Below are positions 16,395-23,849 of a stretch of 64,000 bases of DNA, piece by piece (positions within the stretch are counted from its first letter, which is position 1; each line of letters begins with the position of its first letter). Under the pieces are notes generated by a model. That model made no database searches. It saw nothing but the letters and a program-made list of their open reading frames with translations, and had not been told where the DNA came from. Made by a program: the position numbers and the translations under genes. Source of the DNA: Levilactobacillus andaensis (GTDB lineage Bacteria > Bacillota > Bacilli > Lactobacillales > Lactobacillaceae); the NCBI RefSeq assembly GCF_016861695.1, contig NZ_BOLP01000004.1, positions 372,001 to 436,000 on the forward strand. Direction: 5' to 3'.

Positions 16395-17369
16395 TTAAGA
16401 AACAGCGGTGCTTAAAAACTGTTTCAAGTCATCGTCCTGCAGACCGGCGCTGAGGCCGACCAGAAGCTTGATCCGCGCTTTTTGCCCGTTCAAGCCTTGG
16501 CACAGCATCAGTCCCATCTTCCGCAGTTCGATACCACCACCCTGATAGTCATAAATATCCTCGGCGACGCCATTATAACACCGCGACACCAGAACTAAAG
16601 GAATCTGCCGGTCTAACAGGCGTTGAATTGCGGGTAACGTTTGGGGTGGTAAATTCCCGGCGCCCAAGCCTTCGATGACGACCCCTGCCGTCTGGTCGTT
16701 ATCGAGGAAATCGAACAAACTCCCGTCCATCCCAGCATACGCCTTGATCAGGTAAACGTGGTCGATGACGTGATCAATATCACAGGTGTCCTGGTTGATC
16801 AGTTTCTGGAAATAAACGGCGTGGTCCTTCGCCACGATTCCGATAGGGCCAAAAGTCGGCGTGCGGAACGTGGCCACGTTGGTCGTATGCGTCTTGGTCA
16901 CGTAACGGGCCGTGTGAATCTCATCGTTCATGACGACCATGGCGCCATTACCGCGAGAAGCGTCGTCTGCGGCCACTTCGATAGCGGAACGGAAGTTGTA
17001 TAAGCCATCGGTCCCAACCTCGTTAGATGAGCGCATAGCCCCCGTCACGACAACGGGAATGGTGTTCGGTAGGGTCAGGTCCAGAAAATAGGCCGTTTCT
17101 TCCAGCGTATCCGTCCCGTGGGTGATGACCACGCCATCGATGCCGTCTTTCTCGGCCTGGTCGATGCGCTGCTTGATCTTCAACATCTCCACCGGCGTCA
17201 TGTGCGGTGAGGGCAAGTTGAACATTTCATCAGTGATCAACTGCACCCGCCCAGCCAAAATGGTTTCTTCTTGAGCAATCGGGTTCTTGGCGTTAGGGAC
17301 AACTTCCCCCTGGTCGTTTTGCGACATGGAAATGGTACCGCCAGTATGAATGGCTAAAATTTTCTTCAC
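16395..17369 (-). CDS. ansA: L-asparaginase (type I, cytosolic)
   Basis: 324 residues without a signal peptide. The catalytic motifs are HTGGTIS (nucleophile Thr12) and THGTDTLEE (H84-T86-D87), followed by the conserved TGAMRS block. It deaminates asparagine to aspartate and ammonia, feeding nitrogen and aspartate pools. Size fits the bacterial type I enzyme. An SR-A and an SR-C element lie directly upstream. The ribosome site (GAAAGAAGC about 8 bases before the ATG) is weak but acceptable. Confidence 0.94.
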   Translation of the reverse strand: MKKILAIHTGGTISMSQNDQGEVVPNAKNPIAQEETILAGRVQLITDEMFNLPSPHMTPVEMLKIKQRIDQAEKDGIDGVVITHGTDTLEETAYFLDLTLPNTIPVVVTGAMRSSNEVGTDGLYNFRSAIEVAADDASRGNGAMVVMNDEIHTARYVTKTHTTNVATFRTPTFGPIGIVAKDHAVYFQKLINQDTCDIDHVIDHVYLIKAYAGMDGSLFDFLDNDQTAGVVIEGLGAGNLPPQTLPAIQRLLDRQIPLVLVSRCYNGVAEDIYDYQGGGIELRKMGLMLCQGLNGQKARIKLLVGLSAGLQDDDLKQFLSTAVS

Positions 17370-17439
17370 GATCTATCCAGCTTCTTTCATGGTTTAATTT
17401 TATTTTTTGGCAATAGTAATTGGATTGACTAAACCTGGT

Positions 17440-17547
17440 CGCACTGCGGCTGCCAGGGATTCCGCCTGCCGTGGGGACGCTCCGGACTGAGGCGAAAGGT
17501 TTGACAACGCGGCTGGCTACATCCCTGGCCTCCTCCTGCTAAGATTG
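17440..17547 (+). repeat. SR-A structured element, copy 1, internally deleted
   Basis: Keeps the SR-A ends: GCACTGCGGCTGCCAGGGAT with TCCGCCTG on the left and GGCTGGCTACATCCCTGGCC with CTGCTAAGATTGT on the right. The closing stem GCCAGGGAT (17452-17460) / ATCCCTGGC (17521-17529) is intact, but hairpins 2 and 3 found in full copies are missing, leaving 108 instead of about 192 bases. Confidence 0.85.
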
Positions 17548-17639
17548 TACGCTTCCGTGACACATCATTATACTGACCACTCCCCCGGTCAATCTAATAG
17601 TCAATGTGCTACCCAAACGACCGGTGCCATCAAGCACCG

Positions 17640-17800
17640 ACGTCAGCCGAGAGGTCGGCAGATATGGGCTCAGGCGCGTCGTTCTGCTTGGTCGGCGTTT
17701 CTGGCCGGCTTAGCAGAAAACCAATCTTGAAGACTCGGCACTTGCGAGGCTTCAAGTTGTGTTCGCACCGTTCCAGCCCATATCTGCCGGCCGGTAAGGC
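17640..17800 (-). repeat. SR-C structured element, copy 2
   Basis: Reverse-orientation partner of the element at 8258-8433. Its closing stem is GGCAGATATGGGC / GCCCATATCTGCC, differing from copy 1 at two pairs, both compensated. The distal hairpin is TTCTGCT/AGCAGAA where copy 1 has TTCTACT/AGTAGAA. Constant blocks such as GAACGACGCGCCTGAGC are shared. Confidence 0.85.
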
Positions 17801-17843
17801 GCTGGCAAACACCATGTTGCCTGACACAACTACTAAAAAATAA

Positions 17844-17880
17844 TTGGGTACCCACATTGTACCCTAAGTTGCGGTACAAT
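17844..17880 (+). promoter_or_regulatory. Overlapping inverted repeats at promoter of 51-aa gene
   Basis: GGGTAC/GTACCC and TTGTACC/GGTACAA inverted repeats share the central GTACC, and TACAAT at 17875-17880 looks like a -10 box. The arrangement suggests a repressor operator over the promoter. Confidence 0.45.
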
Positions 17881-17910
17881 TTAGTTAGAATTCGGAGAGG
17901 ATGAAACGAG

Positions 17911-18066
17911 ATGTCAAAAAAAGAAGATTCCGACAAAGTCTATATCCCCGGGCCGCACATCCATCCCAAGAAATATAGTTCATCGGGTGGTTTGGCCGAC
18001 TGGGGCCCACTGTTGACCTGGTTCAACGGTCTTTTCAAATCGCTCTGGCACAAAATCAAAAAATGA
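17911..18066 (+). CDS. 51-residue small protein
   Basis: A frame starting at ATG 17911 with GGAGAGG ten bases upstream; its own -10-like TACAAT precedes it. The protein is basic at both ends with a Pro-rich start (VYIPGPHIHPKK) and an amphipathic, Trp-containing C-terminal helix (PLLTWFNGLFKSLWHKIKK), which resembles a membrane-binding or antimicrobial-like helix. No family recognised. The good ribosome site supports translation. It lies upstream of the xanthine permease riboswitch but has a separate promoter. Confidence 0.6.
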   Translation: MSKKEDSDKVYIPGPHIHPKKYSSSGGLADWGPLLTWFNGLFKSLWHKIKK

Positions 18067-18075
18067 CCGACCGTG

Positions 18076-18104
18076 TTGTCATTTTCATTTCACAGTGGTA
18101 AAGT
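18076..18104 (+). promoter_or_regulatory. Promoter of xanthine permease transcript
   Basis: TTGTCA (18076-18081) and TAAAGT (18099-18104) with 17-base spacing, about 30 bases before the guanine riboswitch. Confidence 0.6.
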
Positions 18105-18134
18105 AAGTGACATTCCAATTAAAAAAATAAGTGA

Positions 18135-18204
18135 TTGCCTATATAATGCCAAGATAAGGTTGGCGAGTTTCTACCCAGAGCCGTAAACTCTGGACTATAA
18201 GCAA
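18135..18204 (+). ncRNA. Guanine-class purine riboswitch
   Basis: The conserved core is present: TATATAATGCC, GTTTCTACCC, GCCGTAAACTC, GGACTATA, closed by TTGC/GCAA. The specificity base in GACTATA is C, which selects guanine or hypoxanthine rather than adenine. An extra hairpin GACGAAACTC.../...GAGTTCGTC follows at 18212-18246, then a terminator. Confidence 0.95.
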
Positions 18205-18260
18205 ATTGAGGACGAAACTCTTTTTGCCGATGAAAAGAGTTCGTCGGTAAAGGTTTCAGT

Positions 18261-18289
18261 AGCTCTCTTTTTGCAAAGGGAGCTTTTTG
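18261..18289 (+). terminator. Riboswitch-controlled terminator
   Basis: AGCTCTCTTT (18261-18270) pairs with AAAGGGAGCT (18275-18284), followed by TTTTTGTTTT. Ligand binding should favour termination before the permease gene. Confidence 0.88.
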
Positions 18290-18344
18290 TTTTCAAAAAA
18301 TTACCTTGGCGGCGTATGGACATCACGAGAAGGAGGACCTTTTC

Positions 18345-19721
18345 TTGCAGTCCACAAAGTCCGCAACATCAGCTTCATCATCAGATAACACGCCGTCGCT
18401 TCCCATGTGGCGCGCGGCCATTCTCGGGTTTCAGCATTTATTAGCCATGTATTCTGGTGATGTCATTGTCCCCTTACTGATTGGGGGTGCGCTTCATTTT
18501 AACGCCATGCAGATGGCCTACTTGATCAGTGCGGATATCTTTATGTGTGGGGTTGCAACCCTTCTACAGTTAAAACGAACACCGTTGACCGGGATCGGTC
18601 TTCCCGTGGTACTCGGCTGTGCGGTTCAAGCCGTGACGCCGTTGAGCGCCATCGGAAATCAATACGGTGTTGGTGTGATGTATGGCGCGATTATTAGTGC
18701 CGGAATCTTCATCTTGCTCATCTCTGGCTGGTTCTCGAAAATCAAGAACTTCTTCCCGCCAGTGGTGACCGGGTCGCTGATTACGATCATCGGTTTCACG
18801 CTGATTCCCGTTGGTTTTCAGGACCTCGGGGGTGGCGATGCAACGGCCAAGAATTTCGGTGATCCCAAGATGTTACTGGTCGGTTTCTTGACCATGGGCA
18901 TCATCCTCGGTCTCAATGCCTTTGCCAAGGGCTTCTTGAAGTCATTGGCTATCCTGGCCGGTATCTTGATTGGCACCTTAATTGCCAGTGCACTCGGCAT
19001 GGTGTCACTAAAGGCCGTGGGCCAGGCCAGTTGGTTCCATTTGCCCCAATTCTTCTACTTCGGTACGCCCAAGTTCGAATGGTCGTCCATCCTGACCATG
19101 ATTCTGGTCTCACTGACGACCATGGTGGAATCGACCGGCGTCTTCTTCGCCCTGGGAGAAATCACGGGTCACAAGATTGAGGCCAAAGACCTGAAACGCG
19201 GCTACCGAGCGGAAGGCATCGCCGTTATCCTCGGTGGCCTCTTCAACACGTTCCCCTATTCCACCTTCTCCGAAAACGTTGGGGTCGTTCAACTTTCTGG
19301 TGTGAAGACCCGTAAGCCGCTCTATTTCTCAGCACTATTCCTAATGCTGCTGGGCCTCTTGCCCAAAATCGGAGCGTTGGCCACGGTCATCCCCAACGCC
19401 GTATTGGGCGGCGCCATGATCGTCATGTTTGGGATGGTTGGCGTGCAAGGCATTCGGATGCTTCAACAGGTCGATTTCAAGGACAACAATAACCTATTAG
19501 TTTCTGCCATTTCCATTGGCCTCGGCTTAGGCGTCACGGTCTACCCGCAGATTTTCCAAGCCCTCCCCCAATCCGTTCAGATCATCATGAACAACGGGGT
19601 CGTCATTGGGAGTTTTTCCGCCGTACTGCTCAACATCATCTTCAACATGCGGCCCGGTCGCGTTACAGCCCGTGCGCAAGCACAGGTCAATAGCGACGCT
19701 CAGCCACAATCTAAAAATTAA
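18345..19721 (+). CDS. pbuX: Xanthine permease (NCS2/NAT family)
   Basis: 458 residues with about 12-14 membrane helices. The NAT family signs are QHLLAMYSGDVIVPLLIG near the N-terminus and the block NTFPYSTFSENVGVVQLSGV near residue 300. It imports xanthine (possibly uric acid or guanine) with protons for purine salvage. TTG 18345 is chosen because GAGAAGGAGG sits 7 bases upstream; a TTG at 18306 lies before that site. The guanine riboswitch directly upstream fits the xanthine branch. No xpt gene adjoins it here, unlike in Bacillus. Confidence 0.93.
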   Translation: MQSTKSATSASSSDNTPSLPMWRAAILGFQHLLAMYSGDVIVPLLIGGALHFNAMQMAYLISADIFMCGVATLLQLKRTPLTGIGLPVVLGCAVQAVTPLSAIGNQYGVGVMYGAIISAGIFILLISGWFSKIKNFFPPVVTGSLITIIGFTLIPVGFQDLGGGDATAKNFGDPKMLLVGFLTMGIILGLNAFAKGFLKSLAILAGILIGTLIASALGMVSLKAVGQASWFHLPQFFYFGTPKFEWSSILTMILVSLTTMVESTGVFFALGEITGHKIEAKDLKRGYRAEGIAVILGGLFNTFPYSTFSENVGVVQLSGVKTRKPLYFSALFLMLLGLLPKIGALATVIPNAVLGGAMIVMFGMVGVQGIRMLQQVDFKDNNNLLVSAISIGLGLGVTVYPQIFQALPQSVQIIMNNGVVIGSFSAVLLNIIFNMRPGRVTARAQAQVNSDAQPQSKN

Positions 19722-19732
19722 AAAATAAATCA

Positions 19733-19772
19733 AACTACCGATCAGGCCCCTTTGCCTTGACCGGCAGTTTTT
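19733..19772 (+). terminator. Intrinsic terminator after pbuX
   Basis: ACTACCGATCAGGC pairs with GCCTTGACCGGCAGT, followed by TTTTTG. Confidence 0.85.
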
Positions 19773-19862
19773 GTCTCTCGCGGTCTGAGTGAACCTAATG
19801 TGCAACATGACATTAACCTTACAAAGTCCCGAGCTGTCTTTAGTTTCACTACCATGTTCGCG

Positions 19863-19868
19863 TATAAT
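19863..19868 (+). promoter_or_regulatory. -10 box TATAAT for ABC exporter
   Basis: A perfect TATAAT 31 bases before the ATG of the ATPase gene. The -35 region is not clear. Confidence 0.5.
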
Positions 19869-19898
19869 GAGGACTATCAACGTGATAGGAGAATTGCC

Positions 19899-20795
19899 AT
19901 GCTAAGCATTCAACATATCAGTAAGGAATTTGGTTCCGTTAAGGCGTTAAACGATGTTAGTTTTGACGTGCCTAATGGCCAGATTATGGGCTTGATCGGC
20001 CAAAATGGGGCCGGTAAGTCCACGACCTTCCACAGTATTTTAAACTTTATTGACTACGGCGGCAGTATTCAATGGCAAGGCCACCCGCTGTCCGCCACTG
20101 ACTTTGACCACATCGGCTACCTGCCTGAAGAACGTAGTCTGATGACGAAATTGACCATTGAACAACAAATCGTTTACTTAGCGCGCCTGAAGGGCCAATC
20201 GGCTAAGGTCATTCGGCCACAGATCGACGATTGGCTGGAACGTTTCGCCGTTAAGGGGACCCGGAAAAGTAAAATCAATGACCTTTCTAAAGGGAATCAG
20301 CAAAAGGTCCAACTCATCTGTACTTTGATCCATCAACCCGACCTGTTGATTCTGGACGAACCGTTTAGTGGCCTCGATCCAGTCAACGCCGACCTCTTAA
20401 AACAGGCCGTGCTTGCGGCTAAGGACCGCGGCGCCGCCATCATCTTCTCTAGCCACGACATGGAACACGTCACGGCGTTGTGCGACCAACTCGTCATGCT
20501 GCGTAAGGGCGACGTGGTCTTACATGGCAACCTCGACGATGTGCGCGACCAATTCGGCAAGACGGAGCTCTTCGTCACGACCGATTGGACCGCTGAACAC
20601 CTCCAGGCCCTTGCCGGCGTTGGCAGCGTGACTGACCGCCACAACCACCGTTACGTCCTTCATCTGACCGATGCCAGCGCGGGTCCAGCGATTTTTGACG
20701 CCCTCACGCAGGGCCACTACATCGAAGAATTTAGTCAACAGCCGCCGACTCTGGATGAGATTTTCCGTTTGAAAGTGGGTGAAGAACATGTCTAA
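19899..20795 (+). CDS. ABC transporter ATP-binding protein (NatA/YhaQ-like)
   Basis: 298 residues. Walker A is GQNGAGKST (near 39), the signature is in LSKGNQQKV (near 136), Walker B LLILDEP and the switch His in SSHDMEH. The C-terminal 80 residues match the accessory domain (DUF4162-like) of NatA/YhaQ exporters. ATG 19899 has GATAGGAGAA upstream; the longer frame lacks a site and includes the promoter. It overlaps the permease gene by 8 bases. With the next gene it forms a two-subunit exporter, perhaps for sodium, drugs or peptides. Confidence 0.92.
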   Translation: MLSIQHISKEFGSVKALNDVSFDVPNGQIMGLIGQNGAGKSTTFHSILNFIDYGGSIQWQGHPLSATDFDHIGYLPEERSLMTKLTIEQQIVYLARLKGQSAKVIRPQIDDWLERFAVKGTRKSKINDLSKGNQQKVQLICTLIHQPDLLILDEPFSGLDPVNADLLKQAVLAAKDRGAAIIFSSHDMEHVTALCDQLVMLRKGDVVLHGNLDDVRDQFGKTELFVTTDWTAEHLQALAGVGSVTDRHNHRYVLHLTDASAGPAIFDALTQGHYIEEFSQQPPTLDEIFRLKVGEEHV

Positions 20796-22008
20796 AACCT
20801 GGATTGTCACATTTGAAACCTACTTGCGGCAGATTAAGTCTTGGAGCTTTCTGTTTATGGTGTTGGGCCCATTTCTGATGATTGCCGTGACTGTCGGCAT
20901 CAGCTACGTCAGTGCCAACAGCAGTAGCAGTAGCCATCAGGTGGCCGTTATCAGTGACTCGGCGGTCCTCCGTAAGAGCTATCTGCAACAACATCAGTCG
21001 GGCATCAATACCAAGATCACCACGACGGCTAAGGCCAAAAAGGCTGTGAAAGCCAACCACCTTGCTGGCTACCTCACCCTGGACGCCAGCGGTACGCAAC
21101 TCCGCGGCGACTACCATGGGAGCACAGCTATGGACAGCGGTCTCAAGGCGAAGGTCCAAAACTTTTTGCTGCAATATCAACAGCTCAAGAACTATCAAAC
21201 GGCCAAACTCACGCCCAAGCAACAACAGGCCCTCGCTCAAACACCGGTCCTGAAACAACACATTGCGGCTAAAACTGGAACAAGTAATTTAGTCAAGACA
21301 CTCTCTTTTTGGGTGTTAATCACCATGATCTACATTATCTTAATCACTTACTCCACCATCGCAGCACAGGAAATTGCGTCCGATAAAGGGACCAAAATTA
21401 TGGAAATCATTTTCTCAAGTACCACGGCTACCAGCTACTTCATTGGCAAAATCACAGGAATCCTGTTGGTTATTGTGACGCAAATTGTCATCTACATTTG
21501 CGGGGGCTGGCTAGGATACACGATTGCCATGCAAAATGCGGGGATCAAGAAACTCGTGTTGGCCAATCAATCCTTGGTCAAGGGTATTTTCCATAATTTA
21601 TTTAATCTGAATCTGCTCTATGTCCTACTGGGCGTGGTCATTTACACCATTCTTGCCGCCTACAGTGGCGCGCTAGTTGCAAAGGCCGAGGACGCTTCCA
21701 AAGCCGCCCAACCAGTCATCATGCTCAGCATGGCCGGTTTCTTCATTGCCCTGCCCTTCCAGAATAATCTGGACGCGGTACTTGTGAAGATTCTGTCCTA
21801 CGTGCCTTTCTTCTCGTCATACTTCATGCCGATGCGCATCATCAATGGCACAGCGGGTCTTGGCGAACAGATTGGCTCACTAGCAATTCTGTTAGTCGCG
21901 ATTGGTCTGTTCGCTCTCTACATTGGTCGCCAGTACCAACGACTCATGCTTCAGACCGACAGCAAAAACATTTGGCAACACTTGTTTCACAGTCGCCGTC
22001 GTTCGTAA
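20788..22008 (+). CDS. ABC-2 type exporter permease (NatB/YhaP-like)
   Basis: 406 residues: one N-terminal helix (about 18-38), a large extracytoplasmic domain (about 40-170, Ser- and Lys-rich), then five or six C-terminal helices. The motif TIAAQEIASDKGTKIMEIIF after the second helix is typical of NatB/YhaP permeases. ATG 20788 lies 6 bases inside the ATPase gene, with GTGGGTGAAG upstream. The substrate is unknown; NatAB exports sodium in Bacillus, but family members vary. Confidence 0.9.
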   Translation: MSKTWIVTFETYLRQIKSWSFLFMVLGPFLMIAVTVGISYVSANSSSSSHQVAVISDSAVLRKSYLQQHQSGINTKITTTAKAKKAVKANHLAGYLTLDASGTQLRGDYHGSTAMDSGLKAKVQNFLLQYQQLKNYQTAKLTPKQQQALAQTPVLKQHIAAKTGTSNLVKTLSFWVLITMIYIILITYSTIAAQEIASDKGTKIMEIIFSSTTATSYFIGKITGILLVIVTQIVIYICGGWLGYTIAMQNAGIKKLVLANQSLVKGIFHNLFNLNLLYVLLGVVIYTILAAYSGALVAKAEDASKAAQPVIMLSMAGFFIALPFQNNLDAVLVKILSYVPFFSSYFMPMRIINGTAGLGEQIGSLAILLVAIGLFALYIGRQYQRLMLQTDSKNIWQHLFHSRRRS

Positions 22009-22015
22009 GCTAACC

Positions 22016-22066
22016 AACTTACCCATTAACATTCTGCGCGAACGTGCTATAATTAATGGGTAAGTT
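22016..22066. repeat. Inverted repeat spanning the tRNA-Ala promoter
   Basis: AACTTACCCATTAA (22016-22029) and TTAATGGGTAAGTT (22053-22066) are perfect 14-base arms. The right arm is followed by TT then the tRNA. It can serve as a terminator of the exporter transcript, while the -35 lies within the left arm and the -10 abuts the right arm. Confidence 0.8.
22026..22053 (+). promoter_or_regulatory. Promoter of tRNA-Ala
   Basis: TTAACA (22026-22031) and TATAAT (22048-22053), 16-base spacing, with the tRNA beginning 15 bases later. Confidence 0.75.
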
Positions 22067-22068
22067 TT

Positions 22069-22141
22069 GGGCCCTTAGCTCAGTTGGGAGAGCGCCTGCT
22101 TCGCATGCAGGAGGTCGTCGGTTCAAATCCGGTAGGGTCCA
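22069..22141 (+). tRNA. tRNA-Ala (anticodon CGC)
   Basis: A complete cloverleaf of 73 bases: acceptor GGGCCCT/AGGGTCC, D arm AGCTCAGTTGGGAGAGC, anticodon stem CCTGC/GCAGG with loop TTCGCAT, T arm CGGTTCAAATCCG. The anticodon CGC reads GCG. The G3:U70 pair, the alanine identity element, is present. The CCA end is not encoded. Confidence 0.95.
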
Positions 22142-22272
22142 TTGGATAGATTTCAGAGAAAAATAATAGGTGTCAATACACGGCTATTAAACGATTCTTG
22201 TTTAAAGGTATTCTGTGAGTAGTTGCTGAGTGGCATTTGAATTGGCATTTTATTTATAACCGTTGAGGCACT

Positions 22273-22316
22273 AAAAATAGAGAGTGAGCTGAAAATTCAG
22301 CTCACTCTCTATTTTT
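22273..22316. terminator. Bidirectional terminator
   Basis: Perfect arms AAATAGAGAGTGAGCTGAA and TTCAGCTCACTCTCTATTT with a 2-base loop, flanked by A and T runs. It ends the oxidoreductase gene on the minus strand and any transcript past the tRNA. Confidence 0.85.
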
Positions 22317-22381
22317 GATGACCTGGCTACTTCCACCAACTAGCATGGCAGTACTAGTCACCTAACCAACAAAACCCGTTT

Positions 22382-23383
22382 CTAAAATCTAATGACTACT
22401 TTTCCCTTGGGATGTCCATTAGAGACATAGTCGATTGCCTGATTAATATCTGCTAGTTTGAATTCGGTTGGGTCGACCGCTGGTTGGATATTGTTTTCTT
22501 CGACAATTTTAGTAATCTTCTTCAGTTGCTCGCCATCGCCTCTAACGAAAATAAACCGATAATCAGTGCCTACTTGTTTAGCCTTCCTATCGATGCCACT
22601 ACCTGCAATCCCGAATAATACCGTTTTCCAAAATGGCATATTGTGGTCCTTGGCAAACTGTCGATTAGGCGGCATGATCAATGACAATAATCTACCGCCC
22701 GGCTTCAAAACCTGTAATTCGTGGTCCAGTTCCTTTTTGCCAACGGTATCAATAACATAATCAACTGGCTCAAGATGCTCCCAATAGTTTTGCTGCCGAT
22801 AATCAAAATATTGCTCTGCTCCCATATCAATGGCCGACTGCTTCGAGCGCGCATTCCCGCTAACCATGACTCTCAATCCCATCTCTTTTGCAATCGGAAT
22901 AGCCATTTGTCCAAACGAACCCGAACCACCAGGAATCATCACGCTTTCTCCAGGCTGTGCTGCTAACTCTTCGGTCAATCCCTGATACGCCGTTAATCCC
23001 GTTAATGGAACCGCAGCGCTATGAACAAAATCTAGACCTGTTGGCTTCTTGGCCACTGCGTGATAGTCGATGACCACATATTCCGCAAAAGCACCAATTT
23101 TTTCTAATGGCAAACGTGAATATACTTCATCGCCAGCTTTAAATTCTTTGACACTTTTACCAACTGATTCGACGACACCTGACAACTCATTTCCGGTCGT
23201 CAATGGCAACGAATATTTTTCCATCAACTTCAGATAGCCTATCCCAATTAACCTTTCCAATGGATTGACAGCAGCTGCCTTTACCTTGACCAATACTTCA
23301 TTCTCAGTAGGGGTTGGTATTGGGATATCCTTAACAACCAATTTAAAATTCTTGTCATATTTCAGTAATTGAGCAGCTTGCAC
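22382..23383 (-). CDS. NADP-dependent medium-chain oxidoreductase (quinone reductase-like)
   Basis: 333 residues of the MDR superfamily. The N-terminal GroES-like domain has VKAAAVNPLE and NELSGVVESVG; the nucleotide-binding domain has PGGSGSFGQMA near residue 150. The zinc ligands of alcohol dehydrogenases are absent, so it belongs with quinone/enal reductases. It reduces small carbonyl or quinone compounds in the cytosol using NADPH. The ATG has AAAGGAGA upstream. Base composition and codon use are clearly more AT-rich than the neighbours (AAA, ATT, GAA common), which suggests later acquisition. Confidence 0.88.
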   Translation of the reverse strand: MQAAQLLKYDKNFKLVVKDIPIPTPTENEVLVKVKAAAVNPLERLIGIGYLKLMEKYSLPLTTGNELSGVVESVGKSVKEFKAGDEVYSRLPLEKIGAFAEYVVIDYHAVAKKPTGLDFVHSAAVPLTGLTAYQGLTEELAAQPGESVMIPGGSGSFGQMAIPIAKEMGLRVMVSGNARSKQSAIDMGAEQYFDYRQQNYWEHLEPVDYVIDTVGKKELDHELQVLKPGGRLLSLIMPPNRQFAKDHNMPFWKTVLFGIAGSGIDRKAKQVGTDYRFIFVRGDGEQLKKITKIVEENNIQPAVDPTEFKLADINQAIDYVSNGHPKGKVVIRF

Positions 23384-23849
23384 GTAGATTCTCCTTTGAA
23401 GTGTAATCAGATTATTTTAGTCATGTTTTAATTTGAAACCATCTTATAATTCCAAGTTACAAAAGTCAAATAAAGTTACTTTTAAACTTTGTTCGCTCTA
23501 AAAATAGCGCCCATTTTGTTACTAATTTTATAATCCGAGAAATCACAGACTATTGACGTTTCAACCCTATTATCGATATTTTTACTAAAGTGATTATCTT
23601 CACACCAGTGGTATAATCAGCCAAGACTTTTGTGTTAGCGCCCGCTTCTAGATGTTTTATTCCTTCATAACCGAGACAACGTCTAAACCAGCAACCGGGG
23701 TAATTGTTTTCTCCAATTAACTACCATTCCATATAACTGTTTTATGTTATTATTGATTTATTAATGAAACACGCGACCGCGTCCGCTTCTTCGGGTTTAT
23801 TTCCACATCCCCCTGCCACGGCCAATGTGTATGGATAGGAGCCCCCTTT
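23384..23849. other. Long AT-rich leader region before the surface protein
   Basis: 466 bases without a gene. It must hold the divergent promoters of the oxidoreductase and of the surface protein; AT-rich tracts around 23400-23600 and 23730-23765 are candidates. No riboswitch, repeat of the SR families or coding frame is recognised. Confidence 0.4.

Noticed and set aside
17630-17936. 75-88 residue frames on both strands
   Set aside because: They are read through the SR-C element and the promoter of the 51-aa gene, with no protein-like composition.
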